NCBI GenBank assembly: GCA_963682025.1
Contig: OY821517.1
Coordinates: 106,878,972 to 106,942,971, forward strand
Source: Cordilura impudica
Lineage: Eukaryota; Arthropoda; Insecta; Diptera; Scathophagidae
Reading direction: 5' to 3'
DNA length: 64,000 nt
Part shown: positions 1 to 12,369 of the stretch, piece after piece
Layout: the number at the start of each line of letters is the position of its first letter
Position numbering within the stretch: position 1 is the first letter of the stretch
Program-made: the position numbers and the translations under genes
The notes under the pieces: model-generated
Told to the model about the DNA's origin: nothing
Databases searched by the model: none
Seen by the model: the letters and a program-made list of their open reading frames with translations, nothing else

Positions 1-257
1 TATTATTTATTATTTCAACCGGTTAATTTTTAATTTTTAATTTTTCATTTTGACTTCTCAGTTTTAATTTTTAATTTTCTATTTTTCTTTTTTCATTTTT
101 AAATTTTTATTTCTCATTGTTCTTTTTTCTTTTCTATTTTTAATTTTTTATTTTTTATTTTCCATTTTTCATATTTTATTTTCATTTTTAATTTTTCAAT
201 TTTTATCTTTCATTTTGTATTTTGTATTTTTCATTTTTTATTTTTGATTTTTCATTT
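1..257. repeat. T-rich low-complexity repeat, left part
   Basis: Degenerate short units of the type TTTTTAATTTTTCATT run almost without a break. The same composition resumes at 458-610, so this and the later stretch look like one simple-repeat tract into which the tRNA-like SINE was inserted. There is no coding potential. Confidence 0.8.
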
Positions 258-457
258 CTATTTATTTATTTATTTATTTATATTAATTACAATACAAAGT
301 ATATTTGTATTCTAATTTGGTTCCAGGGATAAGCCGGGTGACAAAGACCATTTGGTTGGTTTTTGCAGCGACAGGCCAAAGCCTCTGGTGGGAATCGAAC
401 CCATGATCCACGCAAGATAGGCGAGCGCGCTACCTACTCACCTACTGGGGCGCTTCG
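258..457 (-). mobile_element. tRNA-derived SINE
   Basis: Read on the minus strand, a tRNA-like head begins near 455. It carries an A-box-like stretch (TAGGTGAGTAGG followed by TAGCGCGCTCGCC) and, about 35 bases later, an exact B box, GGTTCGATTCC (near 385-400). A tRNA-unrelated body follows. The tail is an AAAT-type simple repeat at about 258-285. Two RNA polymerase III boxes, a body and a short A-rich tandem tail are the standard SINE layout. It is not a functional tRNA: the acceptor ends do not pair well and there is a long 3' body. The element sits inside a T-rich low-complexity tract. No clean target duplication can be read because the flanks are simple repeat. Confidence 0.7.
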
Positions 458-610
458 AATTTTCTTTTTTAATTTTTCGTTTCTCATTTTTAATTTTTTA
501 TTATTAATTTTTCATTTTTTATTTTTCATCTTTTGTTTTTCATTTTTCATTATTAATTTTTAATTTTAATTTTTCATTTTTAATTTTTTATTTCTTATTT
601 TTGGTTTTTT
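458..610. repeat. T-rich low-complexity repeat, right part
   Basis: Continuation of the TTTTTAA/TTTTTCA degenerate repeat seen at 1-257, on the other side of the SINE. It ends where the Helitron helicase remnant begins. Confidence 0.75.
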
Positions 611-943
611 ACCAATCATTCCATTAGATATGCCATTTAACTTTAAACGCATTCAATTTCCAGTACGTCTAGCATTTGCTATGACAATTAATAAATCTCA
701 AAGTCAATCGTTGCAAGTCTGCGGACTAAATCTTGAGACACCATGTTTCTCATATTATAGGTTGGATGCTCATGTGTTGGTAGACCATTATCATTATTAA
801 CATATATTCGCAAATTAAGGCAAAACAAAAAATACTGATAAAAAATACAAAAATACAAATAAAAAAAAAACATTGTACAGCAAAACTTTTCTAAAATTTA
901 AAATTTTTACTAAGGGCCAGCAGAGCGGACCGGGTACAGCTAC
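611..943 (+). pseudogene. Helitron helicase C-terminus and 3' end (remnant)
   Basis: The plus-strand frame from about 611 reads the end of a Helitron Pif1-family helicase. It contains RIQFPVRLAFAMTINKSQSQ and then a QVCGLNLETPCFSH-like stretch; this RLAFAMTINKSQGQ block is the conserved late helicase motif. After about 780 the frame decays, and an AKNIV-like tail ends near 900. About 40 bases later comes GGGCCAGCAGAGCGGACCGGGTACAGCTAC, a worn GC-rich hairpin followed by a CTRR-like end, as at Helitron 3' termini. The Rep domain and most of the helicase are absent, with T-rich repeat lying upstream. A complete helicase would unwind DNA during rolling-circle transposition; this piece cannot. 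Confidence 0.8.
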
Positions 944-2507
944 TATATAAATAAAACTCATTCATTTGTGAATTCTTAAATAAAATTCATTATATTTCAT
1001 TATAAATATTTGTTGAGCACACAGAAGATATATAACTGGGTTTGTTAATAAATAACTTTATAATAGCCTAAAACTACGCTAATCAATTTTAGCCAAAAAC
1101 ACACACACAGCATTGCATATTTTTTTATTTCAAGCTTAAATATGTGTTTTATGTATACGTTAGTAGCAACTATAAATGAATTTTACTCTAAAAAATGTAC
1201 CAGATGGTGCATAACTGTAAATATGGTGGACATCTGCAAAGAAATACCTTTCAAATGATACACGTTTCTTTGTCAAAATCAGTTGGTAACTAAAAGTGTA
1301 GAAGAGGTCACAAGAAATCGCCTTGCCTATTAATATTACAGATTAACGGCCCACAGTGGTCAATTTCGCGATATAGCGGTCAAAACTCTATAACTTTTGA
1401 CCGGATTGGTATTTTTTTACGTAATTTATTTTGTTCAATAGGAGGGACTTTAAGCTTCAATTTGCATTTTCAAACGTAAAAATCGACTAATAGGAACGTA
1501 AGTAATTTGGAGTTAAAAATGCATTTTAATTTTTTGTTGAGTTTCCATGTAAAAGTTGAATATTTTGACATTTTAAATAGGTATTTTTTTTATAATTTCT
1601 TATTTTCTTCAATCGTATTTTACAACCACTTCTTATTTATTATTCCTAAACTTAATTTTGGTCAGAAAATGCCAACATTTGGCCCCTGACATTTATTTAG
1701 TCTCAATATTCACAGGGGCCAAATGTTGGTTTTTTTGGAAGAAAGCTAATTCTTGTGAGGATTAAACTGAAAAATAACACTGAAATTCCCAACAATATCA
1801 ATTATTACAGATTAACGGCCCATAGAAGTTAAGAAATATTCTATTAAAATGCCCTTGAAAAACGTTAATTTATGAGTTTTTCCAAACACTTCTTAATTTA
1901 ACCTCGTACTTTATATCACAATGAATAAATAAATGTAAAAAAGAAAAAAATCCATAAGCACATTAACACATATACAAATAGATGATTTCTCATTCTTTTT
2001 TCCAATACATTTTTATATCTCATCGTGTTCATTATGACATAAAAAAGAAAATATCTGAAAATACAAAGAAAGATGTGTGTTCAAACTGCACTATTATAGC
2101 AAGAGAGTGTGCAAGAGTATATATATGCGGAATTTATACATATGTGCTTGTATTTGGGCTCTATAATAACATTATAGATTTCTCTCTAGATGTGTGTATG
2201 AATGTAGATATATTTTTATTTATCGTTGCATTTTAAATAGCAAAATATGGCCTTTATATATTTATATTAAAAGAAAAATGTCGCAATGTTGACAGCAATG
2301 GATTTTATGTTGCTTAATTTCCGCTTTGCATTTTGCTATCGCGTGCATTGGTATTGGTGTTTGTGTATATGTAAACTACACGTACCTATTTTAACACTAT
2401 GGGACATAATTGCGGAAAAGTAGAAAACATTTTGGTTTAATTTAATTTGGTCTTCAAGTTGGAATATATTTTGAATAAAAATCAATTCTGCACTAATTTA
2501 GTTTAAA
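944..2507. other. Gene-free stretch with a hairpin and a repeated 19-mer
   Basis: AT-rich and without a recognisable gene. The sequence ATTACAGATTAACGGCCCA occurs twice in direct orientation, near 1335 and near 1804, bracketing about 470 bases that may be an old element. A perfect inverted repeat lies inside at 1672-1729. The open frames here are low-complexity and resemble nothing I know. Confidence 0.5.
1672..1729. repeat. Perfect 17-bp inverted repeat
   Basis: Left arm 1672-1688 (CCAACATTTGGCCCCTG) and right arm 1713-1729 are exact reverse complements with a 24-base AT-rich loop. It is much more GC-rich than its surroundings. No T-run makes it an obvious terminator. Confidence 0.85.
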
Positions 2508-3307
2508 ACAAGTAAGAACATTATAGTCGGTCTGAACCGACTATACGATACCCTATACCATGCGTTTAGAGACCCTATCTCTCAGGCCCAACTAACTGAA
2601 TATAGAAAATAAGCATAAACCAAATTTGAATGGGATTTTTATTAATTTTTTCAGCTGCAGGTATGAAAAAGTTCATATCGGATGCTATACCTATATGGGG
2701 ATTAGGCCCAAAAATGAACCGATCCTGACCATGTTTGGTAAGGTCTCTTGTATTTTGCAAAAATATATACAAACAAAATTTGAGAAGAATTAGTGCAATA
2801 TTTTTGTCTTTTGATAGATTTAAGTGAAGATCGGGAAGCAGCTCTATATGGGGCCTATGACTAAGAGTTGTCCAATAGGGATCATTTTTGGACTACTGAT
2901 TAATGGATGTACTATATACATACAAACCCAATTTGACTAAGATTTGTATGATAATTTGGATCTTATTGCAATATATGTTGATTTCATAGGGGTCATTTGT
3001 ATGGGGCTAGGTCTGAACATGGACCGATTCTCACCAATTTCAACAGCTTTCATCCCATGGCCGATAAAAGATCAAATACCAAATTTCATCAAAATATATT
3101 CATATTTGCGACCTGCAGTTTGATTACAAGATTTACATGGACACACAGACGGACGGACGGACGGACGGACATCGTTAAATCGAATCGGATAGTGATTCTG
3201 ATTCGATCGGTATAACTAAAGATCGGTGTAGGTCAAATATTTTTGGTTGTTACAAACAGCAGCACAAAGTCATTATACCCAAACCACATAGTGGTATAGG
3301 GTATAAT
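2508..3307 (+). mobile_element. Family-G GTCC element, copy 1
   Basis: A near full-length copy of the commonest repeat in the window. Order: ACAAGTAAG, a near-palindrome around GTCGGTCTGAACCGAC, the subterminal repeat ATACCCTATACCA, about 600 bases of non-coding body, a (GGAC)n microsatellite, then a hairpin ACCACATAGTGGT and the inverted subterminal repeat TGGTATAGGGTAT. Both strands carry chance open frames shared by all copies. The layout (short subterminal inverted repeats, internal GTCY-type microsatellite, 3' hairpin, no coding capacity) resembles DINE-1/mini-me, which are non-autonomous Helentron relatives. That assignment is inference. Confidence 0.85.
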
Positions 3308-3344
3308 AAATACTTAACCTCATGTCAAGAACTCATATTAATAC

Positions 3345-3970
3345 TTCATACCTCTATGTGGTCAAAGTATAATGAGTTTTTTCTGATATTTGTAAATACT
3401 ATAAATATTTTATGTAAATATTTTGTTATACCGGTAGATTCGGAATCACTTTCTGAGTCGATTTAGCGATGTCCGTTCGTATATCCAACCACGTAAACCT
3501 TGTAATCACGATACATGTCACATGTATGAATATGTTTTGATGGAATTTCATACATGAGCTTTGGATATTGGTTGAAATCGGTTTATGTTCAGACCTAGTT
3601 CCCATACAAATGGCTGCTATGAGATCCACTTAAGTTGCCATAAGACCCATATTATCGCATAGATCTTGGTCAAATCTGGTTTGTTTGTGTTTAGTATACC
3701 GTGTAGGTGATTTATTAGTCATAGCCTCACATAAAGCTGCTTCCACATCTTCATTTAAATCTGTCGAAGAACAAAACTATTGCAAAGATTTTTCTCATAT
3801 TTTGTTTGAATACGTTTTTGCAAAAAATAAGTGACTTTGCCAAATATGGTCATGACCGGTCCATTTGTTGACCTAGTTCCCATATAACTGTAGCATCCGA
3901 TATGAACTTTTTCATATCTGCGGGACAAAAAAATTAATAATAATGCCATTCAACTTTGGACCCAAGACCC
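3345..3970 (-). mobile_element. Family-G element, copy 2, old and truncated
   Basis: Minus-oriented and strongly diverged. The hairpin end is worn (CCTCTATGTGGTCAAAGTATAATGAG) and the GTCC tract has decayed to one or two units, but the body around 3425-3950 aligns by eye with copy 1. The palindromic end is missing, and the copy fades out next to the transposase ghost at 3990. Confidence 0.7.
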
Positions 3971-3989
3971 TTTCTATAACTAGAATTTT

Positions 3990-4880
3990 TTTCACTTCTT
4001 TCATTTAACTTGGTCTATTTCAATTCAGTGGCCTCTATTGGCCACGACATTTTGTGTCCTTTTTTCTGTATTTATCACAAATTTATCGAGCATCTCGGCA
4101 CGAGTGTTTGCCTTGAGCTCGTCAATGGTTTGGGGCCTGTTGGCGTGCACTATGCTTTTCAAATATCTCAATAAAAATGGGCTCGGTGGGGTTAGATCTG
4201 GAGAAATGGATGGCCAGTCAATAACGAATTTATGAAATCATACGTCCAGAGGATATTTGTTTCAGAAAATTCATATTCCGAATTGCTGTGTGGCATGGTG
4301 CATCGTCCTGTTAAACGCAGTAGTTAAACCTTTTTCACCAATTATCGGGCAGCCAACATCCACCGATAGTGTTTGCCATCTACAGTTTCTCCTTATTTGA
4401 AGATGAATGATGGATGGGCTGGTGAAACAGTCACTTCTTGCTCATGCAAAGGCATTTTATAGATTTCGTATGGGTCCTCCTTTCACTAGATATGGCAATT
4501 ATGCTTATTAATGTTCCTTAGAGTATGGATCTCAGAGGTCAGCGAAATTTGCTTCCAAATATCAGGTTCATTGTCAAACATTCGAGCAACTGGTAGGCCG
4601 TATTGCAAGCAGCGCCGGTCTGCTCACAAAATTCTTTGAGTTAATTGCATCCAGTTCATTGTTTTGGGCGTTGGTAAGTGGCATGTTTGCCTTGCTCTAC
4701 AAAATGCTAGACTAAACGACGAAAAGTGTTGTCAGCTGGTGCTTCTGGGACGATGATATGCACGTCGAGTTAACACCACTGAACGACTATTTTCAATTTT
4801 GAGAGTCACTATTTCGGGCATTATTTTGGTGCAAAGTAGTATATGTTCAAAATGGCACTGCAATGACGATCCAAAGAAAA
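3990..4880 (-). pseudogene. Tc1/mariner-superfamily transposase ghost
   Basis: On the minus strand, broken frames together read a DDE transposase of the Tc1/mariner (IS630) superfamily. Near 4700-4790 is a RRAYHRPRST-like helix-turn-helix segment. Near 4300-4330 is DDAPCHTA, the second catalytic Asp region (canonical QDGAPCHTA). Near 4100-4220 is WPSISPDLTP followed by LKSIVHANRPQTIDELKANT, matching the WPxRSPDLTPxDFFLWGYLK block; the third catalytic residue region is altered (PPSP). The frame ends near 4030. Many stops and frameshifts mean it is dead. TIRs and a TA duplication were not found. The exact subfamily is not certain. Confidence 0.75.
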
Positions 4881-6479
4881 ATGTAATTTTAGTCTTTGTG
4901 GCCTATGTGCTCTTAATTTATAAACGAGATATCCCATATTGAAGATGATAAAAAACACTATAAAATTTCCTACCCATAGTGCAATTTATAGCTACGTTTA
5001 AACTTTTGTTAATGGTGCTGTTTCAGCTACTTTAAGTTTTTTTATGCCGAAATATTGTATATTCTGTTAATATTTTTGCTGTTGCTTTTATTTATATATT
5101 TTTGTTGTTGTTAAAATACTTATAATAAATAATAACTTTGTTGCAGTTTTCGTTTAAAATATTATACAATAACTATATACTCTTGCCTTATGGTATGTGT
5201 GTGTGTGTGTGTGCGTGTGTATGTGCGTGTGTTGCAAAAATATGAAATATAAAAATACTCCGTTTCGCTCCCGTTGAAAAACGTTTAATATTTTGCCATA
5301 AATTAATTGGCAAATGCAATTAGTTGCATTCATAAATTTTATTTCATGTTTTAAGTTCATTTTGTGCTAAGTATGCAATATTTTTGAAAAAATATGAGGG
5401 GAAAAATTAAAAATATAAAACAAGAGTTGATAATAGTTTAAGTATTATCTTGCGTATACATGACTTGAGTTATCTGAACTTCAATTAAAATTTTCTGTTC
5501 AATGAAATTAAACATAAATAATTAAATTCATATGAATATTGAGAAAATAATCACTGAACCATTTTCATAATATATACTCGGACATACAACTCATTTGAGA
5601 TGACTCCACATTAAAGTTACAATAGCATATTTATACAACACAGTTATAAAATTGAATTTAAAGTATTTAAAAGGCCTGAATAATAGTGAATTATTTAAAA
5701 TACTTTCGTACGTTAAGTAAATCTTCAAACAAATTCTTACATATTTTTCTTCCAAAATAAATTATAAAAATAAAACTTAACAGCGAAACTTACCACAAAT
5801 TGTTTCAACCTTCTTTTGAGGCTCAAAGTTAACGTATTTCAAATTATACGAGTAGTTCGTTTTAACAAAGTAAAATTCCAGCCAGAATAAAGTATTTTTA
5901 AAAATTAAAATAAATCCAAAACTGACAAACACATTTTGTAGTTATGCACGTTTGGTATTGCTGATGCAGAAAGAGAGCGAATCCACAAATGCCACAAATA
6001 AGTTGCAAGTACAAACTAAACCAAAAAAGATCACAAAAAAAAACAAAAATATAAAACAAACGAAAACGGATATAAGTAGCCAAATGATTTCCCATGATAC
6101 CAACACTGCGTAAAACTTTATAAAAAAAATACAGAAAATTGCACTCATACAAATATGTATACACTATGATGTTAAAGAACACAGACTTAAAAAGAACAAT
6201 AGAGGCAAAATATTGAATAAGTGTGGCCGACTGATACTGGAAATATTGAATGAGATATTCTGAAAAAATGGCAAGAAGTGAGATATTTACACCGTTATTA
6301 AAATTATATATAAGCACATTAATTATTATTTTCAATCTTAATCATTTAATGATGGAACTCAAGAGAAAATGGTTTTATTTTAATTTAAGCAAAAACTATA
6401 TTCAGGTTATGCAGATTCAAATCAGAAACAGAAGAACATTATATTTTTTTGTTTTTATCTAAATTAAAATATTGCAATT
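4881..6479. other. Gene-free AT-rich stretch
   Basis: No recognisable gene or TE. The 145-codon minus-strand open frame at 5898-6335 is rich in Phe, Ile, Tyr and Leu because of the AT-rich composition, and has no domain I recognise. A (GT)n microsatellite lies at 5193-5235. Confidence 0.5.
5193..5235. repeat. (GT)n microsatellite
   Basis: About 20 GT dinucleotides, interrupted by occasional GC and AT steps. Confidence 0.9.
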
Positions 6480-6483
6480 GACA

Positions 6484-7195
6484 ACAGTCCATCTAGACCG
6501 ACTATACGATAACCTATACCATGGTTTAGAGACCCTATCTCTCCGGTCCAACTATTTGGATATAGAAAATAAGCATAAACCAAATTTGAGTGGCATTGTT
6601 ATTATTTTTCTTGGCTGCAGATATGAAAAATTTCATATCGGATACAATATTTATATGGGGACTAGGTCGAAAAATGGACCGATCCAGACTATATTTGGTA
6701 AAGTCACTCATATTTTGAAAAAATATACACAAACCAAATTTGAGAAAAATCAGTGCAATATTTTTGTTTTTTGATAGATTTAGGTGAAGATCGGGAAGCA
6801 GCTCTATATGGGGCCTATGACTAAGAATTGTCCTATAGGGATTATTTTTAGACTGCTGGTTAATGGATATAATAAACACATGCAAATCCAATTTGACTGA
6901 GTTCTATATGATAATTTGGATCTTATGACAATTTATGTCGATTTCATAGGGATCATTTGTATCAGGACTAGGTTTTAACATGAACCGAATTTCACCAATT
7001 TCAATAGCATTTATCCTACGGTCGACAAAAGCTTATATGCGAAGTTTCTTCAAAACATATTTATATTTGCAACCTGCAATTTTATTACAATGTTTACATG
7101 GACACACAAACGGACGGACGGACGCACATCGCTAAATCGCCTCAGAAAGTGATTCCGAGTCGATCGGTATACTAAAAGATGGGTCTATTTCAAGG
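6484..7195 (+). mobile_element. Family-G element, copy 3, lacks its 3' end
   Basis: Starts at the half-worn palindrome (CATCTAGACCGACTA) with a worn subterminal repeat (ATAACCTATACCA) and follows the family body to a short GGAC tract at about 7110-7127. It stops near 7195, before the hairpin end, where unrelated sequence begins (AAGGACGGAAAG). Confidence 0.8.
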
Positions 7196-10100
7196 ACGGA
7201 AAGTTTTTATATTTTTATAAAAAAAAAAAAACAAATGGAATATTGAAACATTACAATTTGAGAGACTTTCTTTTAAACGGTCGTCATCATTAGCTTTCTA
7301 AATTAAATCTTAACATATAATTTTGTATCTTATATGTGTTAATGATTGCAGCCTCTAGAAATTAATTTATAAACCGTCATTTCGCTCCGAGATACAATAA
7401 AAAATTGTTTTTTTTTTTTTTTTTTATCGAAAAGAGTGCTTTTTTAAGGTAATTAGGACGTGGTGATTTCGAAAATCTAGTCAAAAAATTTTCCCCTTTT
7501 GGCTTACAGCATCCCTTCGATTGAAATCGAACAGAACAACAATAGAAGTTAAAGGATTTTTAATTGGAGAAGAGCATAAACACCATAATTTATAACAACG
7601 TAGAGTTGATTTGCTGCTAATGTAATTTTATGAAAGTTTTATTCAAATTTACATGATATATAAAAGATAAAATTAAGTTATGTTTTATTATATTAATAAT
7701 ATTTAATATATTTAACTATATTCTATATCATATATTGTATAACTTAATGAAAATTATACAAGGAAAATTATACATTATTTAGTGGTTACGCTTGTTTGAG
7801 CAAACGTTTGCCTAATGTGACCGAACCTTTACAAGCTTTAATGGAAATAAAATAAACTTTGTTTGATGAAAATACATTGAAAAATCTATGGTTTTCTAGA
7901 ATAACCACGTAAGTCATAAAATCAAAATATTCAGGGGAGCCAACAAACGTTATATTTGAAATTATGGGTTCGATATAAAATTTTTAGAGCTTTTTATTTA
8001 ACATTCCTGTAGATATGGGCAAAAGTGTGTGCAGATAAAACAACTTATGTCGACAAACGTCGTTTTCTTTGAAAAAGAAAACTACCAATGCAACCACCCA
8101 TGTAGACATAAGTTGTTATTGCTTGAAAAATGGATTTTTTTGTTCGTCAACAAAAAGATAACGGGACTTTTGATGAAAATATAACAACGTATCATGAATA
8201 ATAGTGACAAACAATAACGGAAATAAACACACAAGTTTTTTTGAGTGGTTATAAACGGAAAACTAATCCAAAATTATTTTGCATTTTTTTCATTAATAAC
8301 AACGTATGTCGCTATGTGCCGTTTTCTGAGAAAATATTTTGTCAGCGATCAAACGTAGGTTGACACATCGTTGCAAATTAATTTAATAAACATTTAAGTT
8401 ACGTCGTTATTTAAAGAAAAAACTCAGAAATTATCAATATTTTTTTTTTTTTAAATTAAACATTAATCATTACATATGAGCATTAAAAATTATTATATTT
8501 GGCATCGTTAACTCAAAACTGACAAAAATGGATATACTCGGTTATTCCAGAAAACCACAGACATCTGAATTTTATTCCCGATAAAGTGAAAGTACCTTGT
8601 TTTTAAATTTTTTATTACAAATTTGGAATAGTCTTGTTTAAGGGCGACAACCCGATTTTTCTTAACTTTTTGAGAGCGGTTAGGAGTTTTCGGGGTGTTT
8701 TCGGAGATATGGATATGGGGATATGTTGTCGAGATATGGACCTCCAAAATTTTGACATTGATTTGTATATAACTTTGTTATATATTATCGGATTTTTTTT
8801 ATGAATACATTAATCATTTTAGGAAGAACAATGTTTGCCCGTTCAGCTAGTATACCGAGAACTTTTACCGTGGTAGAAATTGGATTAGACAAGTAATGTT
8901 CAATCGAAAAATATGGACGTACCAACCTTTTGTAAGTTTCAAATTATCTACTAATACTTATTATATTTTTGCTCATCACTAAATTTGATTAACTCTCTAG
9001 CGGAATATACTCGATCTCACTTGTTGATATGCGTTGGCCATAGTATCGAGTATGTGGTTCGTAAACATGATAAAATAAACTAAATGGTTTAGGGACTCGA
9101 TAAAACAAAATGTTATCTCACACAATGGAGCGCCGTAAGCACCTTTTAACTATTTTTTTTTTTTTTTGATATCTATAAAATGAACGAAAATTTTATAGCA
9201 CATTTTCTTTTTCTAGAGAAAAAATACACATTTTGCTGGTTTAAAATAAAAAACAAATCCTTAATACAAGTGCATCAAGGCAAATGAAAAAACGAAATGA
9301 CAACACACACACACACAGCCCCTCATAGATGATATTGTTATGCACTGAAGCTACCAGTATTCCTATGAAGGCCGTTAAGACTCCAAACTTCATAAACTAT
9401 AAATAAGCTATACACACACACACTAACAAATACTTACGTAAACGAAACAAAATGCCAAAACTTAAGTAAAATCATTTAGTAAAATAGAATTTAACATGGC
9501 AAAAGAAACATTTGTTTTTCTACTTCTTCTTTGTTTTTTTTAACTAAAGGAAAGAAGCGCCAATGGTGAGCTTTGTTATCTATTAAGAATGTTTCTTTTA
9601 TGCACCTTGCCTCCACGCACATTAAACATATTTTACTCTCGGAGGCACTTCTGTGAAGTTATTGTAAGTACACTTTTTGGTGTGTTGTATAGTTTTTGCC
9701 TTGAACGCAAAAACGCACACATACAAACTGCTACGTCTACCCAGCATGGTAAGTATACATTAAAATTGTGTCTTATGTAGACATATTGTAGTTGCAGTAT
9801 TTTTGAGAGTATTGCTTAGAAATAATAAGATTTTTTAATTAAAATATAATCTGTACAGAATTAACTTAACAATATTCCTTAATTAAAACATTTCTCTATT
9901 TATTGTGTAATTCGGTCAGAATAAGCCCTAAGAGCTAAGTTAAATTTCTATCGTAGGGCTCTCTAAATCGACTTTTTCGACTTTATAAATTTCGACTATT
10001 TTGTTGATTAAAAATTCAAAAAGTTGACTTTTACTTTAAGCTTTTAGACTTTTTAATGGCATATCGATTAAAAGTATTTTTTCTTTTAATTTATGAAGAG

Positions 10101-10504
10101 TGCAATGCTTATTGGTTTTAGGTTGTCGATAGTACCAGAAACAAAAATAAAACCTGTGCTACAATTGTTTTTATCAATAATCGAAGATGTTTTCAGGCGA
10201 TGAATTGTGACGTTAGCTGAAGCAAGAAACATTTTAAAGCTTCTTTGGCATATAAATGAAGAAGTCAGCTCTGAAAAGCACTTAACAATCACCAAATACA
10301 TTCCCCTCATAATTGGCCTTAATTAGAACAAGTCCGTTATATTTTCTTGAGGACAACACTTTTAACATCCAAACCACTTCCACAGAGATCTAAAATTTCT
10401 AGTTTTTCTGAGTCAGTGTGCTTTAAACAACTAACTATTAAATGTTAAATTACTATCTGAATATAACTGGTTTGAAATCATATCATTTCATCATATCACA
10501 TCAT
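7196..10504. other. Gene-free stretch, 3.3 kb
   Basis: I cannot identify a gene or named TE. Contents: poly(T) at about 7409-7425; two related stretches at 8038-8085 and 8297-8345 that share AACAACxTATGTCG and a CGTTTTCT..GAAAA hairpin; poly(T) near 9149-9167; a short (AC)n near 9303-9318; and an ACACAC tract near 9412. Minus-strand open frames at 8508-8747 and 10086-10310 match nothing I know. Confidence 0.4.
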
Positions 10505-12043
10505 ATCAAGGCCCTATAAAAAATGTAGGAAAAGTAATAATCAAATTGATCAAAGTCTATATATTATAGCCAGAAGTCATTACAACCTAGAAAATAAAAA
10601 ATGTTACGATAGTTATCTTAGTAAAATGAATTCAAATATTAAAAAAAATACAAAAATGTTTTACAACTTTATAAATTCTAAACGCAAAATTACATTATAC
10701 ACAACCACTATTAAAATGAATGGTACCGTGCTTTCAAACGATGTTAATATTGCAAATGTTTTTGCTGAATGCTCTGCGTCCACATTTTCCACAATGACGT
10801 TAAATAACACACTACATCCTTATAATATTTCAAGGCTAACATCAATTAATATTTCATCCTTAGACGTGTTGACTATTCTTAAGAGTCTAAGAAGTATAAA
10901 AAGTTCATTTAATCCGGGTCCAGATGGTTTTCCCAGCTGTATCTTAAAAAAATTGTACTGAAATATTGGTTACACCATTAACTATTATATTTATAACTCT
11001 ATTGAACTAGTTTTCTTTCCAAAAGGTTGGAAAAACTCATTTATTATTCCGCACTAATGCTATACCTAAACTTATTGAGTAAATTATAATTGATATATTT
11101 TCACACGAAATGTCATCAATTCTATCACCAGCTCAACATGGCTTTTACAAAGGACGGTCTACGACTACCAATCTAATGGAATTTACTTCCTATATAAACT
11201 CTGGATTCAGCAAAAATAAACAAACTGATGCTATATATATGGATCTAAGCAAAGTTAGCCATGATCTACTGATAGCGAAACTTGATATTATTGGATTCTC
11301 CGGGAACTTCCTAAAATGGATTCGGACGTACTGAAAACATCGTGTGAATGTATCATTTTCAATAACTGTAAATCGAAATATATATATACAACTTCCGGTG
11401 TCCCTTAAGGGAGTCACCTTGATCTACCAAAGTCTGTTCAATATAGTAATATCCTTATGTATGCCGACGATGTAAAAATCTACTCAACCTTCATAAACAA
11501 TGAAGACAGTATACGTCTCCAGTCTGATTTACAAAGCTTCTACAAATGGTGAATGTCAACTTAATGGAATTAGATCTAAAAAAAATGTCAGTCTATGACG
11601 TTCTCTAGATATTCGCCCTTTTCGAACGACTATGTCATACATGGCACAAAACTTAACTCAGTTGATTCGTTCATAGATTTGGGAGATCATGTTGATAAAA
11701 GACTAAGTTTTAATTCTCACGTAACAATGTCGGGTAATAATGCAATGACTGTTATAAAGCGTTGGGCAAAAGATTTTAATGATCCTTATATAACAAAAAA
11801 TCTATTCACGTTTTTGGTCAGGCAATGTTCACAGTAAAATATTTTTATCAAAAAGTTTGAATCAGTTCAGAAACAATTCTTGTTTGGTTTATTGGTTTAT
11901 ACACAAAGTGACAATAAACCTAACAACAAACAGAAATAATCGCGGAATATTAGTTTTTTAAAAATATCCCCTGAAGATGATCGAAGATTTCGATCGAAAT
12001 ATTGGGTTTTAAATAAACAAAAATTAATAATAAAATTTAAAAC
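10505..12043 (+). pseudogene. Jockey-type non-LTR reverse transcriptase, degraded
   Basis: Fragments in several frames follow the Jockey-clade ORF2 order. At 10626-10961 is the pre-RT region (FYNFINSKRK, then SFNPGPDGFPSCILKK, the canonical GPDGIP block). At 11110-11334 is AQHGFYKGRSTTTNL and IYMDLSKVSHD, where the motif-A Asp is kept but the AFDxVxH part is deleted. An intact YADD box (LMYADDVKIY) lies near 11455-11490. At 11595-11837 is the post-RT thumb (FIDLGDHVDKRLSFNSHV). There is no endonuclease domain, so the copy is 5'-truncated, as usual for LINEs. The 3' part ends in an AATTAATAATAAAATTTAAAACA tail near 12043, similar to the tail of the RT element near 24640. A live element would copy its RNA at a nicked target; this one carries stops and deletions. 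Confidence 0.85.
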
Positions 12044-12365
12044 AATTCTGTTTTATTTAATTTTATTAAAATTTATGACTTCAAACCGATCTAAAATTAG
12101 AATTATCTAACATTAAGAAAATATTTAAAAAAATTTGTTAGAATTAAAAAAAACAAGGCTTTTAAACCCATATACAAATTTTCTATAACAGCAATTTTAT
12201 ATTAAATCGAATTCTAAATATAAAATTATATATAATCTCTAATATTTAATAAAATTTAAGTTTTATTTCAAATTATATTAATTCAGTTAATATATCAAAC
12301 CTCTATTATGTCTGCAATTAAATTATTATAAAATTAAATGTTAAAAACACATACAAACTTTACTT
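12044..12365. other. AT-rich spacer
   Basis: About 320 bases of very AT-rich sequence between the RT ghost and the Sola-like element. I see nothing in it. Confidence 0.5.
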
Positions 12366-12369
12366 ATTT

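Noticed and set aside
383..455. Functional tRNA gene
   Set aside because: A and B boxes are good, but the acceptor ends do not pair, and a SINE body and tail follow.
1507..2236. Small genes at 1507-1689 and 1982-2236
   Set aside because: Low-complexity composition, no recognisable domain, no neighbouring exon signals.
3130..3215. Open frames reading THRRTDGRTD repeats as a conserved small protein
   Set aside because: They are translations of the (GGAC)n microsatellite in family-G copies; the same frames appear in both orientations and break in each copy.
5898..6335. 145-codon minus-strand frame as a membrane protein gene
   Set aside because: Phe/Ile/Tyr/Leu-rich composition follows from AT-rich DNA; no motif, no homologous phrase, no codon-use difference from the flanks.
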